From a virus, in the IMG/VR virus record IMGVR_UViG_3300027996_001819, positions 1 through 21,678 of that record: DNA of 21,678 bases. One strand, 5' to 3'. How positions within the stretch are numbered: the first letter of the stretch is position 1; every line of letters starts with the position of its first letter. Under the pieces are notes generated by a model that searched no databases, was not told where the DNA came from, and was given only the letters and a program-made list of their open reading frames with translations. A program made the position numbers and the translations under genes. This document shows positions 9,401 through 15,932 of this stretch, piece by piece.

Positions 9401-12400
9401 GCGTATTTTGACCAGCGGGGAATGACTCAAACCACGCTTCCATTACGCCGCTATGCTGTTGATCTGAAATCACAGGGCGAGCAGCCGCAATCCAATCAGT
9501 TAGAGAGCCACTACCTCCTAGAAGCCCAGAACCAACATCTTCTAACAAGGCAAGGTCATCAAGTCTTGGAATATACCTATGGGTAAACCAGCTTGACTCA
9601 TCTGAAGGAACAACAGGATATTCCTTATTGGAATAGGTAAGTTGAAGAACAACTATCTTAGGATTGATCTCTGCGTACCATTCACTAGGTCCAGCGTTCC
9701 AAGGTGCTGAGAAGTATTTCCACAAGATATTGAAACGTGAAGCCGTAGACGCCACGGAAGCCAATTCAGATTTGTTATAATCAAACAGGTCGGTAAATAT
9801 TAGGCCAGCAGTTGGGATGCCAGAAGTTTCAATGTCTGTGAATTCCCTGTTCCACTTAGCACGGGGAGCACCCACAACAACAACCTCACGGTCACCGCTT
9901 ACTGCCATGTCTAATGAGCTACCAAACTCACGACCCTCTTGACCAATCTGCCACTTGTTTCCAGATATTGAGAACTGATCAAATGTTAACAGGTTTTCAG
10001 CAGTACGCTGAATATAATCTTTTCTGAATCCAGTTGGAAGGGTCAGTGGTTCAATCAAGTTCCAAGAGGCACTCTTACCAGCTACATCGGTGCCTCGACG
10101 GTATAGGAATACAGAGCCAGCACCAGATACATCCACCATGCCGGGATCAGCATTTCCAAAAGCGTCTACTCGATTCTGGTCAAACTCTGGAATAGTCATA
10201 TGAGGAGCGGAGATAGCCATCAGGTCACCCTTGACAGATACCTGACTTCCATATTCGTCGCCAGCACTTCTACCAGAAGCTACAATGAATGGAGAATCAA
10301 CTGTCAGGTTAGCAGATGGAGCCACACTGGCGGCATCGTCACCTATAAACTTAACACCAGAGAATACCAAGTCTTGATCACAGTCTTCAGTACAGCAATC
10401 CCAATCAGTACCGCACATACCATAACCCCATTCCTCAAACGTTGGAGGAACAGAGATAGGGTCAGTTGATCCGGTTTTTATGGTCATGGTAGCGTTATAA
10501 GCTACAGATGGCATGAGTTCCGTGTATTTTCTCAATCCGTAGTAATTACCGCTGTATCCCAAGTCCCCACTAAAGTTAATAGCACCAGAGTTGGTGTATG
10601 TCTCTGTGGCTCGGAATATGCCTCCATCGTTGCATGTGGCCGCACGCCACGTTGTACAATCCGTCCTGAGAATAGGATCAACAGCCTTGCTTGGGCTATT
10701 ACCAGTACATGATCCATACCCAGTTAAATCTACACCGCGAATTTCATTGGTGACATCTAGGGTTGCCACATGATCATCTGTTAGCTCAATACCAGTACCG
10801 TAGTTGTTGTTGTACCACAAGCCAAATGCTGATCCAAAGTTACTGCTATAATTAGCAGTTACCAGATTCATGGTTCCGCTAGATAATGCTTCAACCGCAG
10901 GATTATGCAAGTAAAGAGGAACTTCAACGTTCATAACATTTGGAGCGTTAATGAACATTGGCATAGAACCAACAAAGCGACGTTTGGTAACTGTGTTGCC
11001 GCCGAGTAGGTTTAGATTGACATCTCCACTAGCGTTGCTCGTGGTCAGATCTTGAATTGAGTTCCATAGAGTTAGAGGTGTAGTAGACTGAAGTCCGGTG
11101 CTTCCACTTGAAGACGCAAACGTGTTAAGTCTTAGGACTGGACCTGTAGGAGTTGTGGCTACATCCGCATTAAACATAGTAAGCGGCATACCAAAGAAGG
11201 TACCACTACCACCCAATGTAGTCAGAGGATCAAAGTCATCAGAGGTGTCGTGTCTACCTAGAATCTCCGGTAGTGCTAGAGACATAGAATTAGATAGACT
11301 TGAAGGAATCTCACCACTAATATTTAGGGTGAACGTTTCCACTCCCGATTGATGAGGGGTGAATAGCGGAAGCGTTTCCGTAGAAACAAAAGCACCCTGA
11401 AGATTAAGCGTGAACCCACTAGGTGCCGTCGCAAATACATCGTACGGCAGTGGAATATTCATAGTAAGAGGTAGGGTTCCACTGCTATCCTGTGGAAATC
11501 CACCAACATTCAGATTAAGCTGAGATTCTGATGGGAAGGCACCGCTAGCATACAGGTTCATAGTGCCAGATACGTCAACATCGCAAACGTTCGCATCTTC
11601 CATTCTTACATGTGAGGAATGTAATTCTATCTTAGAAGAATACGCTGGGCCTGATGGATAAACGAGGTCGTATTGTACGAACATATCGTTCACATCATCG
11701 GAGAAATATCTCTCCGAGAAATCTTTGACCCTTGGTTCTGACGGAAATAATGACCAAGCCTCTGTCTCATCGCAGATATCATCGTAGGTAAATGATGACT
11801 CTAGTTTTTGAATACAACCAGAGGGTTTCAGATAGTGAGACTTGCGGTTTACCAGTCCCCAGTTTGGCTCATCTGGAGTCCAGTAAGGGTCTTGATTCTT
11901 TGTGTATAGGCTGACAATCATACGTGGGCCAGATGGAAGTACATCTCCACAACCAGACCACGAAATACCCATTCCCGTTTTGTGAGATACCACACTCTCT
12001 ACAACAATAGCGTTTTCTGAGAATGTATATCCACAAGGTATATTCTTTGTAATACGACGGTTAACGGCGTAGAAGTTGTTGGGAATATCACTTAGGTGGA
12101 ACCGTAAGAAATCATTCTCTAATTGCGTATGATACGATACTCCACTATCAATAGCAGAAGGAGTAGGAAGGTCCACAGAATTAGAATAACTGGTGCCGCT
12201 ATGTTGAATATCAAAGATGATATGTTCTGTATTCGGACGGAGCTGCCATTGGTCATAACCCATACCAAATTGACAGTGCTCAAAAGCACCCAAAGCCCAA
12301 TCGTTGTATGTGTCTTCATTAACTCTATCCCATAATTTGTAGCGGTCGTTAGTATACGACTCGCTCGGATCAAAGAATTTAACCCGACTGTTTTCTAGGA

Positions 12401-15400
12401 ATTTTTCTGCCGTTACACCTTTATATGTCTTGTCTGCGTTGGACTCTACAATGTTGGTACCAGACCCATAAAGCGTTTTAACTCCAGAACTCCAAGATGA
12501 AATTCCGAATTCACTAACGAGCATGTTCATACCAACGCCAGAACCCGCAGACCATCCCAGTGTAAGGTCAGCATTTGTATCTGCCTTACGGAACGGTACG
12601 GAACTAGCACGTAGTACATTGAAAGGTGATAGAAATTCATTATCAGTGTAGAGTTTAAGACCACTACTCTGATGATCGTTGTACGTCAAGATGGCATTCA
12701 GCGGGAATTGGTACCCACTGTAAGGCACGGTGTCGGCAATAGAGATGATGTTGTTAGACGTATCTCTAGCGTATCCACATAGATACCCACCGCTATAACC
12801 AAGGGCGAAATCTAATTGAGACGGCGTGTCCCACTTAGAACAAATAACGCCACTTTGGAACAGGTCATACCCAACACCGGAAACGGTTGGGTCTGGCGTA
12901 AATCGAACGAAAACGGAAAATCCGCTAGCAGCACTAACATTCCCAAAGTTGATATTTTGCGTGTCTTGTGAGATTCTTACTGAACGATCAAAAGCGTCAG
13001 CAATCTTACCATAGAGAGGATTACCCACAAAATTAACCGCACCACTAGCTAATGATGTCCAGTCAGAAGTTGTGTAACTACCACTATATCCGGGTAACTG
13101 ACTTTGGAATAGGGTTCCGCTGGAATATCTCCAACCAACGTTGTGGTAGACTTCTGGCGTGGTAGCAAACAAACCACTAACCGTACCTAGGCCACTACCA
13201 AGCTCTGTGGATTGAACGTAGAGTCCATCAACATTATCAAAGCGGTAGTATCCAGATAGGAATGGGTAATCAATTGTTGGGTTCTCAAATCCAAAGCCGA
13301 ACATATCAGGGTCGTATGGGCCGCAAACCGTACCCTCTGACCCACGCCATCTTCTAGCGTAGTTACTCTTTATTGTACCATCCGAAGTATAAGAATGGAT
13401 TCCACTGATTGAGGATAGAGGACCGTAACCACTACCAGCATTTAGGATATCGTCTGTAGACCCCATAGATGTTGGGTATAGGGCCGCTTCCGATCTACCG
13501 TCTTGGACCTTCCCAAACTTTTTTCCGCCCTGAGTGAAGAGATTAAGGGCGTTTGAGGGTGCGTACCTTACACATAGTTCAGTGTAAGCAATGGAAGCAC
13601 CGCTAGGAAGTGGGAAGATATCTAGATAGATCTTCTCTAGGTATGAACTCATTGAGTAGTCTTGAGATAACCCAAGGCGTACATCATCATCCAGAATCTG
13701 AAGAGGAACTTCATACCACGCAAATTCTGTACCACTGACTACGGGGTATTGAGTAAGTGAATAATGGTCACCACCAGAATTACCGCTAGCTTCCCAGTAG
13801 TCTTCATGTTCAGATAAGCTACCACCGGCCACTATGTAATCATCATCGTCAGAATAAAACCCTGAGATAACAGGGTGAGATCCAACACTCCCAACGTATT
13901 GATCGTTTAGGAATACGCCCGATGGATTTTGTAGGAAACCGCCAGACGGAGAGGTGTCATGCAGGAGCTTATCTTCGCTGTAGCCAACAACATCAAGTAC
14001 ATAGTCTCTAGTTCCAAACGCTTTCTTAGCTAGAACTTTAAGTGTAATGGTGTCTACAGTGTAGAATATTGAGTCGTTTTTATGAACATTTTCCCTACGG
14101 TTTTCTGTGTTGAAAGCACCGCTGGGACTGAACCACATATTATTAGTAGACTGATCAAACTGATAGTTGAATGCTCCTTGAGTAATTTCGTCTACATTAG
14201 TGGAACATTCTCCAAAACGCAGCATCAGCTTCCCTGAGTCAGCAACCCCACCCCCAGAAGCAGACTGAACTTTGATGAATCTTTGTGCTGTCGGAACCCC
14301 AAGGATTCTTACTAAGTCTTGAGCACCACATATATCTTCATTTGTAACACCTAGTGGGCTAGCAGCAGAATCAACATCGTCAACCCAAACAGTGTCTACG
14401 GACGGATAAATAGTAGTGTCAAAATCATATTGAGGCATGAATTGGGCACGTATACATCTCTCTAGTCTTCTACCAGTAGATGGAACTTCCATGTAAGCTG
14501 GGAAGTAATCTTCGCGTCTAGGGCCGAATCCACCACTATTACAGATCTCAATTGCGGAAATTTTAAAACCGTTTGTGGGATTCAGAAACTTGACCTCTTG
14601 GGTCGATAGAGGAGCACCGTCTAGAGCCAAATAGTTGTTACCACTACCATCTGTCAGGATATCTGGTAGGATATAGTTTTCTTCAAACCCTTTACTGAAA
14701 CCCTCTGTAAACGCATCGTCAAGAGATACAGCACGAACACTGAAGTGCAACTGATAACCGCTAACCATTTGCATGTGCGGTTTTGTTCTTCTATCCCAGT
14801 CATAATCATCTATCGCATTAGATTCAGGAAGTGATGAATATGTGGAGAACTTAGATTGATCTACAGTGGAGTCGCCCTTCAGTGATATATCATTATACTT
14901 GACAATCAGATTTCCAGATGGGTCCAGCAGTTGAATATTGTAAACAGTGTAGAGAGGAGGTACGCTAGATTCATAGTTCTCTAACGGTGCAGCTACCCTC
15001 ATTCTTAGGGCTGTGTAGTCTGGACGTACGTTTAGATTAGTAAGATCGCACTTATACTGAAATAGACCCTCTGTATGAACCGTATCAGGGTTTATGTAAG
15101 AGGTTACGTCATCACTAAGGGTCACGGAGTCACCGCCATCCTTAAGGATGCCCTCATATACACCCTCATCAATGAAGCTGTACAGACCTGAAGTTTCAGC
15201 TAGTGGACCTACAAATGAACCAAACCCAGAAGCTACGGGTAAGTCAGCCTGAGGATATAGTTTTTCTTGGCACTTGAAATCACCAAACTCACCAGCAACC
15301 TTATCTATGTCTAAGACATTAAGATTACCCTCAAGTGTGAGTAGTTCACTAAGAGCATAGTCTACCTTTATACCGTCATCCAGTTCACCCTCTGCGTCTA

Positions 15401-15917
15401 GCGATATGTCGATTGGGATGAAGGATGTAAGTCTACTCTCTACCTCAGACAAGAACGTAAGGGTCGCCTCCATAGCTGCTGCCGTGGAGATGATAGGGGC
15501 CGTCTCTGGACACGAACCGTCTAACCTGATAGCATCTAATGCCTCAATCTGACGGTCCACAGCGTCTGTGCTGGATGTGTACTGAAGAGTAACGTCACAA
15601 CCATTAATAGATACCACTGAGTAGTAGTAGGTTTGATAGTTGGCAGAGATCTCTGCTACCCACGTATCATCCAAACAAGTACAGTCGCATCCATTCAGCG
15701 TCACAGTGTAAAGAGGGCCAGAGCCAACAACAGCCGAAACAGTGTCCATACAGAATTCAGCTACAGGTGGAGATGTAAGCTCACCCTCAGCCTGTATGGT
15801 GGTACCCATATTAGCTTCAATGATCATGTGAGCAGTAAACTCACCCCCAGCGGAACACGAAGCGTCCGTTGCTTTGAGGCAGCTACATTCTAAAGCTACG
15901 TGATGTTCACCTGACAT
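3456..15917 (-). CDS. Giant multidomain phage tail protein (4153 aa) with LamG-like domain, split FG-GAP propeller and SG/MNL repeats
   Basis: Probable distal tail or host-contact protein, about 450 kDa. Start: ATG at 15917, AGGA at 15930-15927, 15 nt after the tape measure stop. Order of parts by eye: Cys-rich N-terminus (Cys 11, 13, 21, 56, 77, 79, 81, 107); unrecognised beta-rich region to about 880; LamG-like domain 885-1150; SG-x-MNL repeats 1440-1695; a CCTEDC-type Cys cluster near 1830; FG-GAP blades 1-4 at 1885-2503; two DUF4350/GldG-like modules at about 2598-2990 and 3045-3466; blades 5-7 at 3652-3950; SG-x-MNL repeats 4070-4153. About 130 Ser-Gly dipeptides occur. No signal peptide or clear membrane segment is seen. 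FG-GAP and LamG folds usually bind proteins or glycans; an adhesin or tail-tip scaffold is inferred. A link to the VrlC-like large structural proteins of marine myoviruses is possible but unchecked. The frame is uninterrupted, so coding status is certain. Confidence 0.92.
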   Translation of the reverse strand: MSGEHHVALECSCLKATDASCSAGGEFTAHMIIEANMGTTIQAEGELTSPPVAEFCMDTVSAVVGSGPLYTVTLNGCDCTCLDDTWVAEISANYQTYYYSVVSINGCDVTLQYTSSTDAVDRQIEALDAIRLDGSCPETAPIISTAAAMEATLTFLSEVESRLTSFIPIDISLDAEGELDDGIKVDYALSELLTLEGNLNVLDIDKVAGEFGDFKCQEKLYPQADLPVASGFGSFVGPLAETSGLYSFIDEGVYEGILKDGGDSVTLSDDVTSYINPDTVHTEGLFQYKCDLTNLNVRPDYTALRMRVAAPLENYESSVPPLYTVYNIQLLDPSGNLIVKYNDISLKGDSTVDQSKFSTYSSLPESNAIDDYDWDRRTKPHMQMVSGYQLHFSVRAVSLDDAFTEGFSKGFEENYILPDILTDGSGNNYLALDGAPLSTQEVKFLNPTNGFKISAIEICNSGGFGPRREDYFPAYMEVPSTGRRLERCIRAQFMPQYDFDTTIYPSVDTVWVDDVDSAASPLGVTNEDICGAQDLVRILGVPTAQRFIKVQSASGGGVADSGKLMLRFGECSTNVDEITQGAFNYQFDQSTNNMWFSPSGAFNTENRRENVHKNDSIFYTVDTITLKVLAKKAFGTRDYVLDVVGYSEDKLLHDTSPSGGFLQNPSGVFLNDQYVGSVGSHPVISGFYSDDDDYIVAGGSLSEHEDYWEASGNSGGDHYSLTQYPVVSGTEFAWYEVPLQILDDDVRLGLSQDYSMSSYLEKIYLDIFPLPSGASIAYTELCVRYAPSNALNLFTQGGKKFGKVQDGRSEAALYPTSMGSTDDILNAGSGYGPLSSISGIHSYTSDGTIKSNYARRWRGSEGTVCGPYDPDMFGFGFENPTIDYPFLSGYYRFDNVDGLYVQSTELGSGLGTVSGLFATTPEVYHNVGWRYSSGTLFQSQLPGYSGSYTTSDWTSLASGAVNFVGNPLYGKIADAFDRSVRISQDTQNINFGNVSAASGFSVFVRFTPDPTVSGVGYDLFQSGVICSKWDTPSQLDFALGYSGGYLCGYARDTSNNIISIADTVPYSGYQFPLNAILTYNDHQSSGLKLYTDNEFLSPFNVLRASSVPFRKADTNADLTLGWSAGSGVGMNMLVSEFGISSWSSGVKTLYGSGTNIVESNADKTYKGVTAEKFLENSRVKFFDPSESYTNDRYKLWDRVNEDTYNDWALGAFEHCQFGMGYDQWQLRPNTEHIIFDIQHSGTSYSNSVDLPTPSAIDSGVSYHTQLENDFLRFHLSDIPNNFYAVNRRITKNIPCGYTFSENAIVVESVVSHKTGMGISWSGCGDVLPSGPRMIVSLYTKNQDPYWTPDEPNWGLVNRKSHYLKPSGCIQKLESSFTYDDICDETEAWSLFPSEPRVKDFSERYFSDDVNDMFVQYDLVYPSGPAYSSKIELHSSHVRMEDANVCDVDVSGTMNLYASGAFPSESQLNLNVGGFPQDSSGTLPLTMNIPLPYDVFATAPSGFTLNLQGAFVSTETLPLFTPHQSGVETFTLNISGEIPSSLSNSMSLALPEILGRHDTSDDFDPLTTLGGSGTFFGMPLTMFNADVATTPTGPVLRLNTFASSSGSTGLQSTTPLTLWNSIQDLTTSNASGDVNLNLLGGNTVTKRRFVGSMPMFINAPNVMNVEVPLYLHNPAVEALSSGTMNLVTANYSSNFGSAFGLWYNNNYGTGIELTDDHVATLDVTNEIRGVDLTGYGSCTGNSPSKAVDPILRTDCTTWRAATCNDGGIFRATETYTNSGAINFSGDLGYSGNYYGLRKYTELMPSVAYNATMTIKTGSTDPISVPPTFEEWGYGMCGTDWDCCTEDCDQDLVFSGVKFIGDDAASVAPSANLTVDSPFIVASGRSAGDEYGSQVSVKGDLMAISAPHMTIPEFDQNRVDAFGNADPGMVDVSGAGSVFLYRRGTDVAGKSASWNLIEPLTLPTGFRKDYIQRTAENLLTFDQFSISGNKWQIGQEGREFGSSLDMAVSGDREVVVVGAPRAKWNREFTDIETSGIPTAGLIFTDLFDYNKSELASVASTASRFNILWKYFSAPWNAGPSEWYAEINPKIVVLQLTYSNKEYPVVPSDESSWFTHRYIPRLDDLALLEDVGSGLLGGSGSLTDWIAAARPVISDQQHSGVMEAWFESFPAGQNTLYSGIPAIVGMFQEQTGSTAGALQYADTGGNAINLYDRFSSFYLAYSSQSGVFDPTTNLAQSGHLNKVFGQSENWATTASALLTNTFDSGRLSSTYTNSTLNRNFVASGVGQDWGDTHGSILTEFQVPPASGGRVYIFEKERDNFNCVQVITSPNDIAELEEDNADIFGATYANTYNDRFGHSVAISTNGEIVSVGSPWNSVSCRVFERNADEDQRVYDNVLAWCQAESKTAAESYYAQIVLLSGVATAKTATYDFLSSSERFEFRNDINFWTVLPQSYSPSYSYGYGDIAYIGTRQFLPKTFAPTSRLGWSTAVNDDGDVVAFGAPTDSFNEFEDSNVWGDGKMRWASHHNAGAVRMFASRKYHSHSGVVEFGRFGNLDRSSHKAERDAGYYETMNLVFASGANGSSDYQGKYWRRTDFSEIEIPQDAGLAFIMTPELDSASDEIIDNIKNWLALGDRNLVLVGNDPTWEENGLYADSNGIINNVLEKLGSRMRIHAAKSIEHSMQGCVSQDDLNADKYNVTKAKIPSYSTGATIGRNNYYAKGVGDIRMHLERDSLTGYSDEMGCPEGATCDGSPPPIVNSRCEFPLEHGGDLRAEWTEQCLKTTPNTCKVVTYKKNWPLQFGNFTPNCDDPPTPLFTKVNQEPVPILTTAEHLPPSSWLRPATSGYYCDYRTLYKWEVHQAGSLSGKFAEDNLDVVSFNISEDVDSSVSGEYNSFTYSGDFFDPDSLNGRDGLLQGVGRSYYPEDEERIETRVIYPDSILGLVESGRKTNGDLNNSRVYIIGSQWGEDDASRGIDAATQNDDKNTEFYINMVRKDCTSAPRGIQINGFTGRTSLSDAYESGLDHGLGDKLNVEFSVNGGAFDENQEATDLNNLVDFAWVANPSGKPSASELQELQNWMDLGNKKLVITFNATSESSRQQIADNVNYLCSGLSVTSRPILMPNIGEYFVTENIIKSYDPTDLDVQSINTSTDSVSGCDNGYTFTFPNYQAASSLSGLHFSDSTLSENKDVFIPLSGGSNYEKIIWWEDDVTEPYTVYPTNKWKIDADATVEFPAVSGSGYRVFVNWVSEKVSEKFDICGTIVGATHDPLGEEDSELFTSDIDGSICGSDIDLSKTTVLTPSQSIYDLKAIDSKITINLSTSPWRTFIPHGDLIDGVLPTTPRLISISGCPLPIDIETVITTTSGQVPTGVEEYNCRWEVNPLESGSVPAVSRPVSNKSEIYCNSAISAQCEYLGDELIEDGPVVAAEEFENFSSFQTGRRRSKIIVISDSTLLQGQCAHYRAETLSGNQEFIRSLYPDSLDVVTTGLGSFGDDYIYTDVDSVDVNGRNWFFSQKLRAPERGSAAKYHAISGHAVSNIQDPLYGGAGVVGSLDNYYDDEDTYDPSTLTRPAELKSPEQIKQRVESFYTSDALGTHGIYPRFSGDFLNINPPQTYEELMGESGNKKDFITDAKVGGGLNDLMKATNTDYLDLDVYYSGCLGDLFGYSIDMSDNKLVVGSPFNAYYTEGAISGVSGIVQWHEIENDPSRSGVRIAEDGGAGAVFVYEKTGSGENVVSEFLPWEFQQKIKPSSLNVGIVDFSPSPIVALEQQRDDHDILDASFIVEFAKRSDNFGVSVSIDCDMIAIGAPNHDFETIHGHIYSGAVQPNGLNTAFQRKSFNAEYDIPNHVFYDLGSSGVRVDQFSNTSGTMVLNNGAVFNYRNEIVDFQSRGQSWIYAEKLYAQGHNDRVPTLYTDDGLGGFFVTTSGTENDRFGSSVSVDRAGRGDSDYVMAVGSPRHSWATSGNHPTSGLLDAGAGYSFDAMLRGQVPSIPNSGGWIEAHVFGQKKDRDATDRLETRVYQNISGDSLSYQVSGIIFSNPNGDIFLEVSGFDPSTKGFVAHRPYVEQVDLTLFAPTPSSGMFNLVTSGRAVDNSGDMNLTLIGPDSANVYNTMNLYQSAVLGSPSGTMNLNIEAPSGHSGILNLNMTNNQTTDSLSLRIRGY
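3459..3707 (-). repeat. C-terminal SG-x-MNL repeats of the giant protein
   Basis: About residues 4071-4153 hold five units spaced 13-20 residues apart: SSGMFNLVTSG, SGDMNLTLIG, VYNTMNLYQS, SGTMNLNIEA and SGILNLNMTN, then SLSLRIRGY and the stop. Same type as the internal block near residue 1450-1690. A C-terminal beta-solenoid or a self-association or attachment segment is inferred. Confidence 0.75.
3462..3466 (-). promoter_or_regulatory. Ribosome binding site (GGGGA) of the 575-aa gene, with TAATG stop/start overlap
   Basis: GGGGA lies 5 nt before the ATG at 3456, inside the last codons of the giant gene. The giant stop TAA (3458-3456) shares its last base with the ATG. This arrangement allows a terminating ribosome to restart at once and supports the chosen start. 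Confidence 0.75.
4066..4962 (-). repeat. FG-GAP-type blades 5-7 of the giant protein
   Basis: Three further copies: blade 5 at 4962-4881 (LFGYSIDMSDNKLVVGSPF), blade 6 at 4582-4504 (NFGVSVSIDCDMIAIGAPNH), blade 7 at 4159-4066 (RFGSSVSVD, then YVMAVGSPRH with a longer loop). Linking strands are GAVFVYEKTG, SWIYAEKLY and WIEAHVFGQKK. With blades 1-4 the total is seven. Confidence 0.75.
5520..6783 (-). other. DUF4350/GldG-like module, copy B, in the giant protein
   Basis: About residues 3045-3466. The first half is VDFAWVANPSGKPSASELQ then NWMDLGNKKLVITFN; the second half is RRRSKIIVISDSTLLQG followed by GNQEFIRSLYP. Order and spacing parallel copy A (about 390 versus 354 residues between halves), and both inserts carry a Cys plus WEV segment (YKWEV in A, CRWEV in B) before the second half. 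A tandem duplication is the simplest reading. Confidence 0.45.
6944..8125 (-). other. DUF4350/GldG-like module, copy A, in the giant protein
   Basis: About residues 2598-2990. The first half, AGLAFIMTPELDSASDEI then NWLALGDRNLVLVGND, has the pattern 'hydrophobic strand, P, acidic helix, W at helix end, G, hydrophobic strand' of DUF4350/ABC_transp_aux domains. The second half, NSRVYIIGSQWGED followed by NTEFYINMV, matches their closing 'RVVVVGDS ... NRDFFLN' element. Between them sits a Cys-rich insert with eight or so cysteines. The family call is by eye and could be wrong. Confidence 0.45.
8404..10263 (-). repeat. FG-GAP-type blades 1-4 of the giant protein
   Basis: Four copies of a Y/F/L-G-x-S-hydrophobic ... 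G-A/S-P motif: blade 1 at 10263-10199 (EYGSQVSVKGDLMAISAPHM), blade 2 at 9935-9851 (FGSSLDMAVSGDREVVVVGA, then P), blade 3 at 8875-8803 (RFGHSVAISTNGEIVSVGSP), blade 4 at 8489-8404 (RLGWSTAVNDDGDVVAFGAP). After each comes an aromatic strand of the G-x-V-Y-x-F type (AGSVFLYRR, GRVYIFEKE, GAVRMFASR), as in FG-GAP_2 propellers. About 325 residues are inserted between blades 2 and 3. Confidence 0.75.
10849..11577 (-). repeat. Internal SG-x-MNL beta-repeat block of the giant protein
   Basis: About residues 1447-1690. Short degenerate units, roughly 13-25 residues apart, contain Ser-Gly followed by an alternating strand ending in N-L: for example SGTMNLYASG, ESQLNLNVGG, SGTLPLTMNIPL, SGFTLNLQG, FTLNISGE, SGDVNLNLLGG and SGTMNLVTAN. 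The pattern suggests a beta-solenoid or stacked hairpin spacer. A related block closes the protein. Confidence 0.7.
12475..13262 (-). other. LamG-like (concanavalin fold) domain in the giant protein
   Basis: About residues 885-1148. It opens with SGYYRFDNVDG, like the first strand of LamG_3-type domains, and continues through IADAFDRSVRISQDTQNINF, then ASGFSVFVRFTPD, LDFALGYSGGYLCGYARD, ILTYNDHQSSGLKLYTDNEF and MLVSEFGISSW. This strand order (framework strand, ligand-face strand, 'label with ornament length' strand, closing orientation strand) is what LamG/pentraxin-like domains show. Such domains usually bind glycans or proteins. Assignment is by pattern recognition. Confidence 0.65.
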
Positions 15918-15926
15918 TCATTGTTT

Positions 15927-15930
15927 TCCT
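15927..15930 (-). promoter_or_regulatory. Ribosome binding site (AGGA) of the giant tail gene
   Basis: AGGA lies in the 15-nt gap between the tape measure stop and the giant start, 9 nt before the ATG at 15917. Another ATG at 15921 is only 5 nt from the same site, but its frame closes after four codons (M-N-V-R-stop), so the ATG at 15917 is the real start of the long gene. Confidence 0.6.
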
Positions 15931-15932
15931 AT

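Noticed and set aside
9586-9850. A von Willebrand A (I-like) domain between blades 2 and 3
   Set aside because: Position is suggestive, but I find no DxSxS MIDAS motif or typical vWFA strand order.
15918-15932. Possible T4-like late promoter (TTAAATA) in the gap before the giant gene
   Set aside because: Matches the TATAAATA consensus only in part and lies too close to the start codon to act as its promoter.
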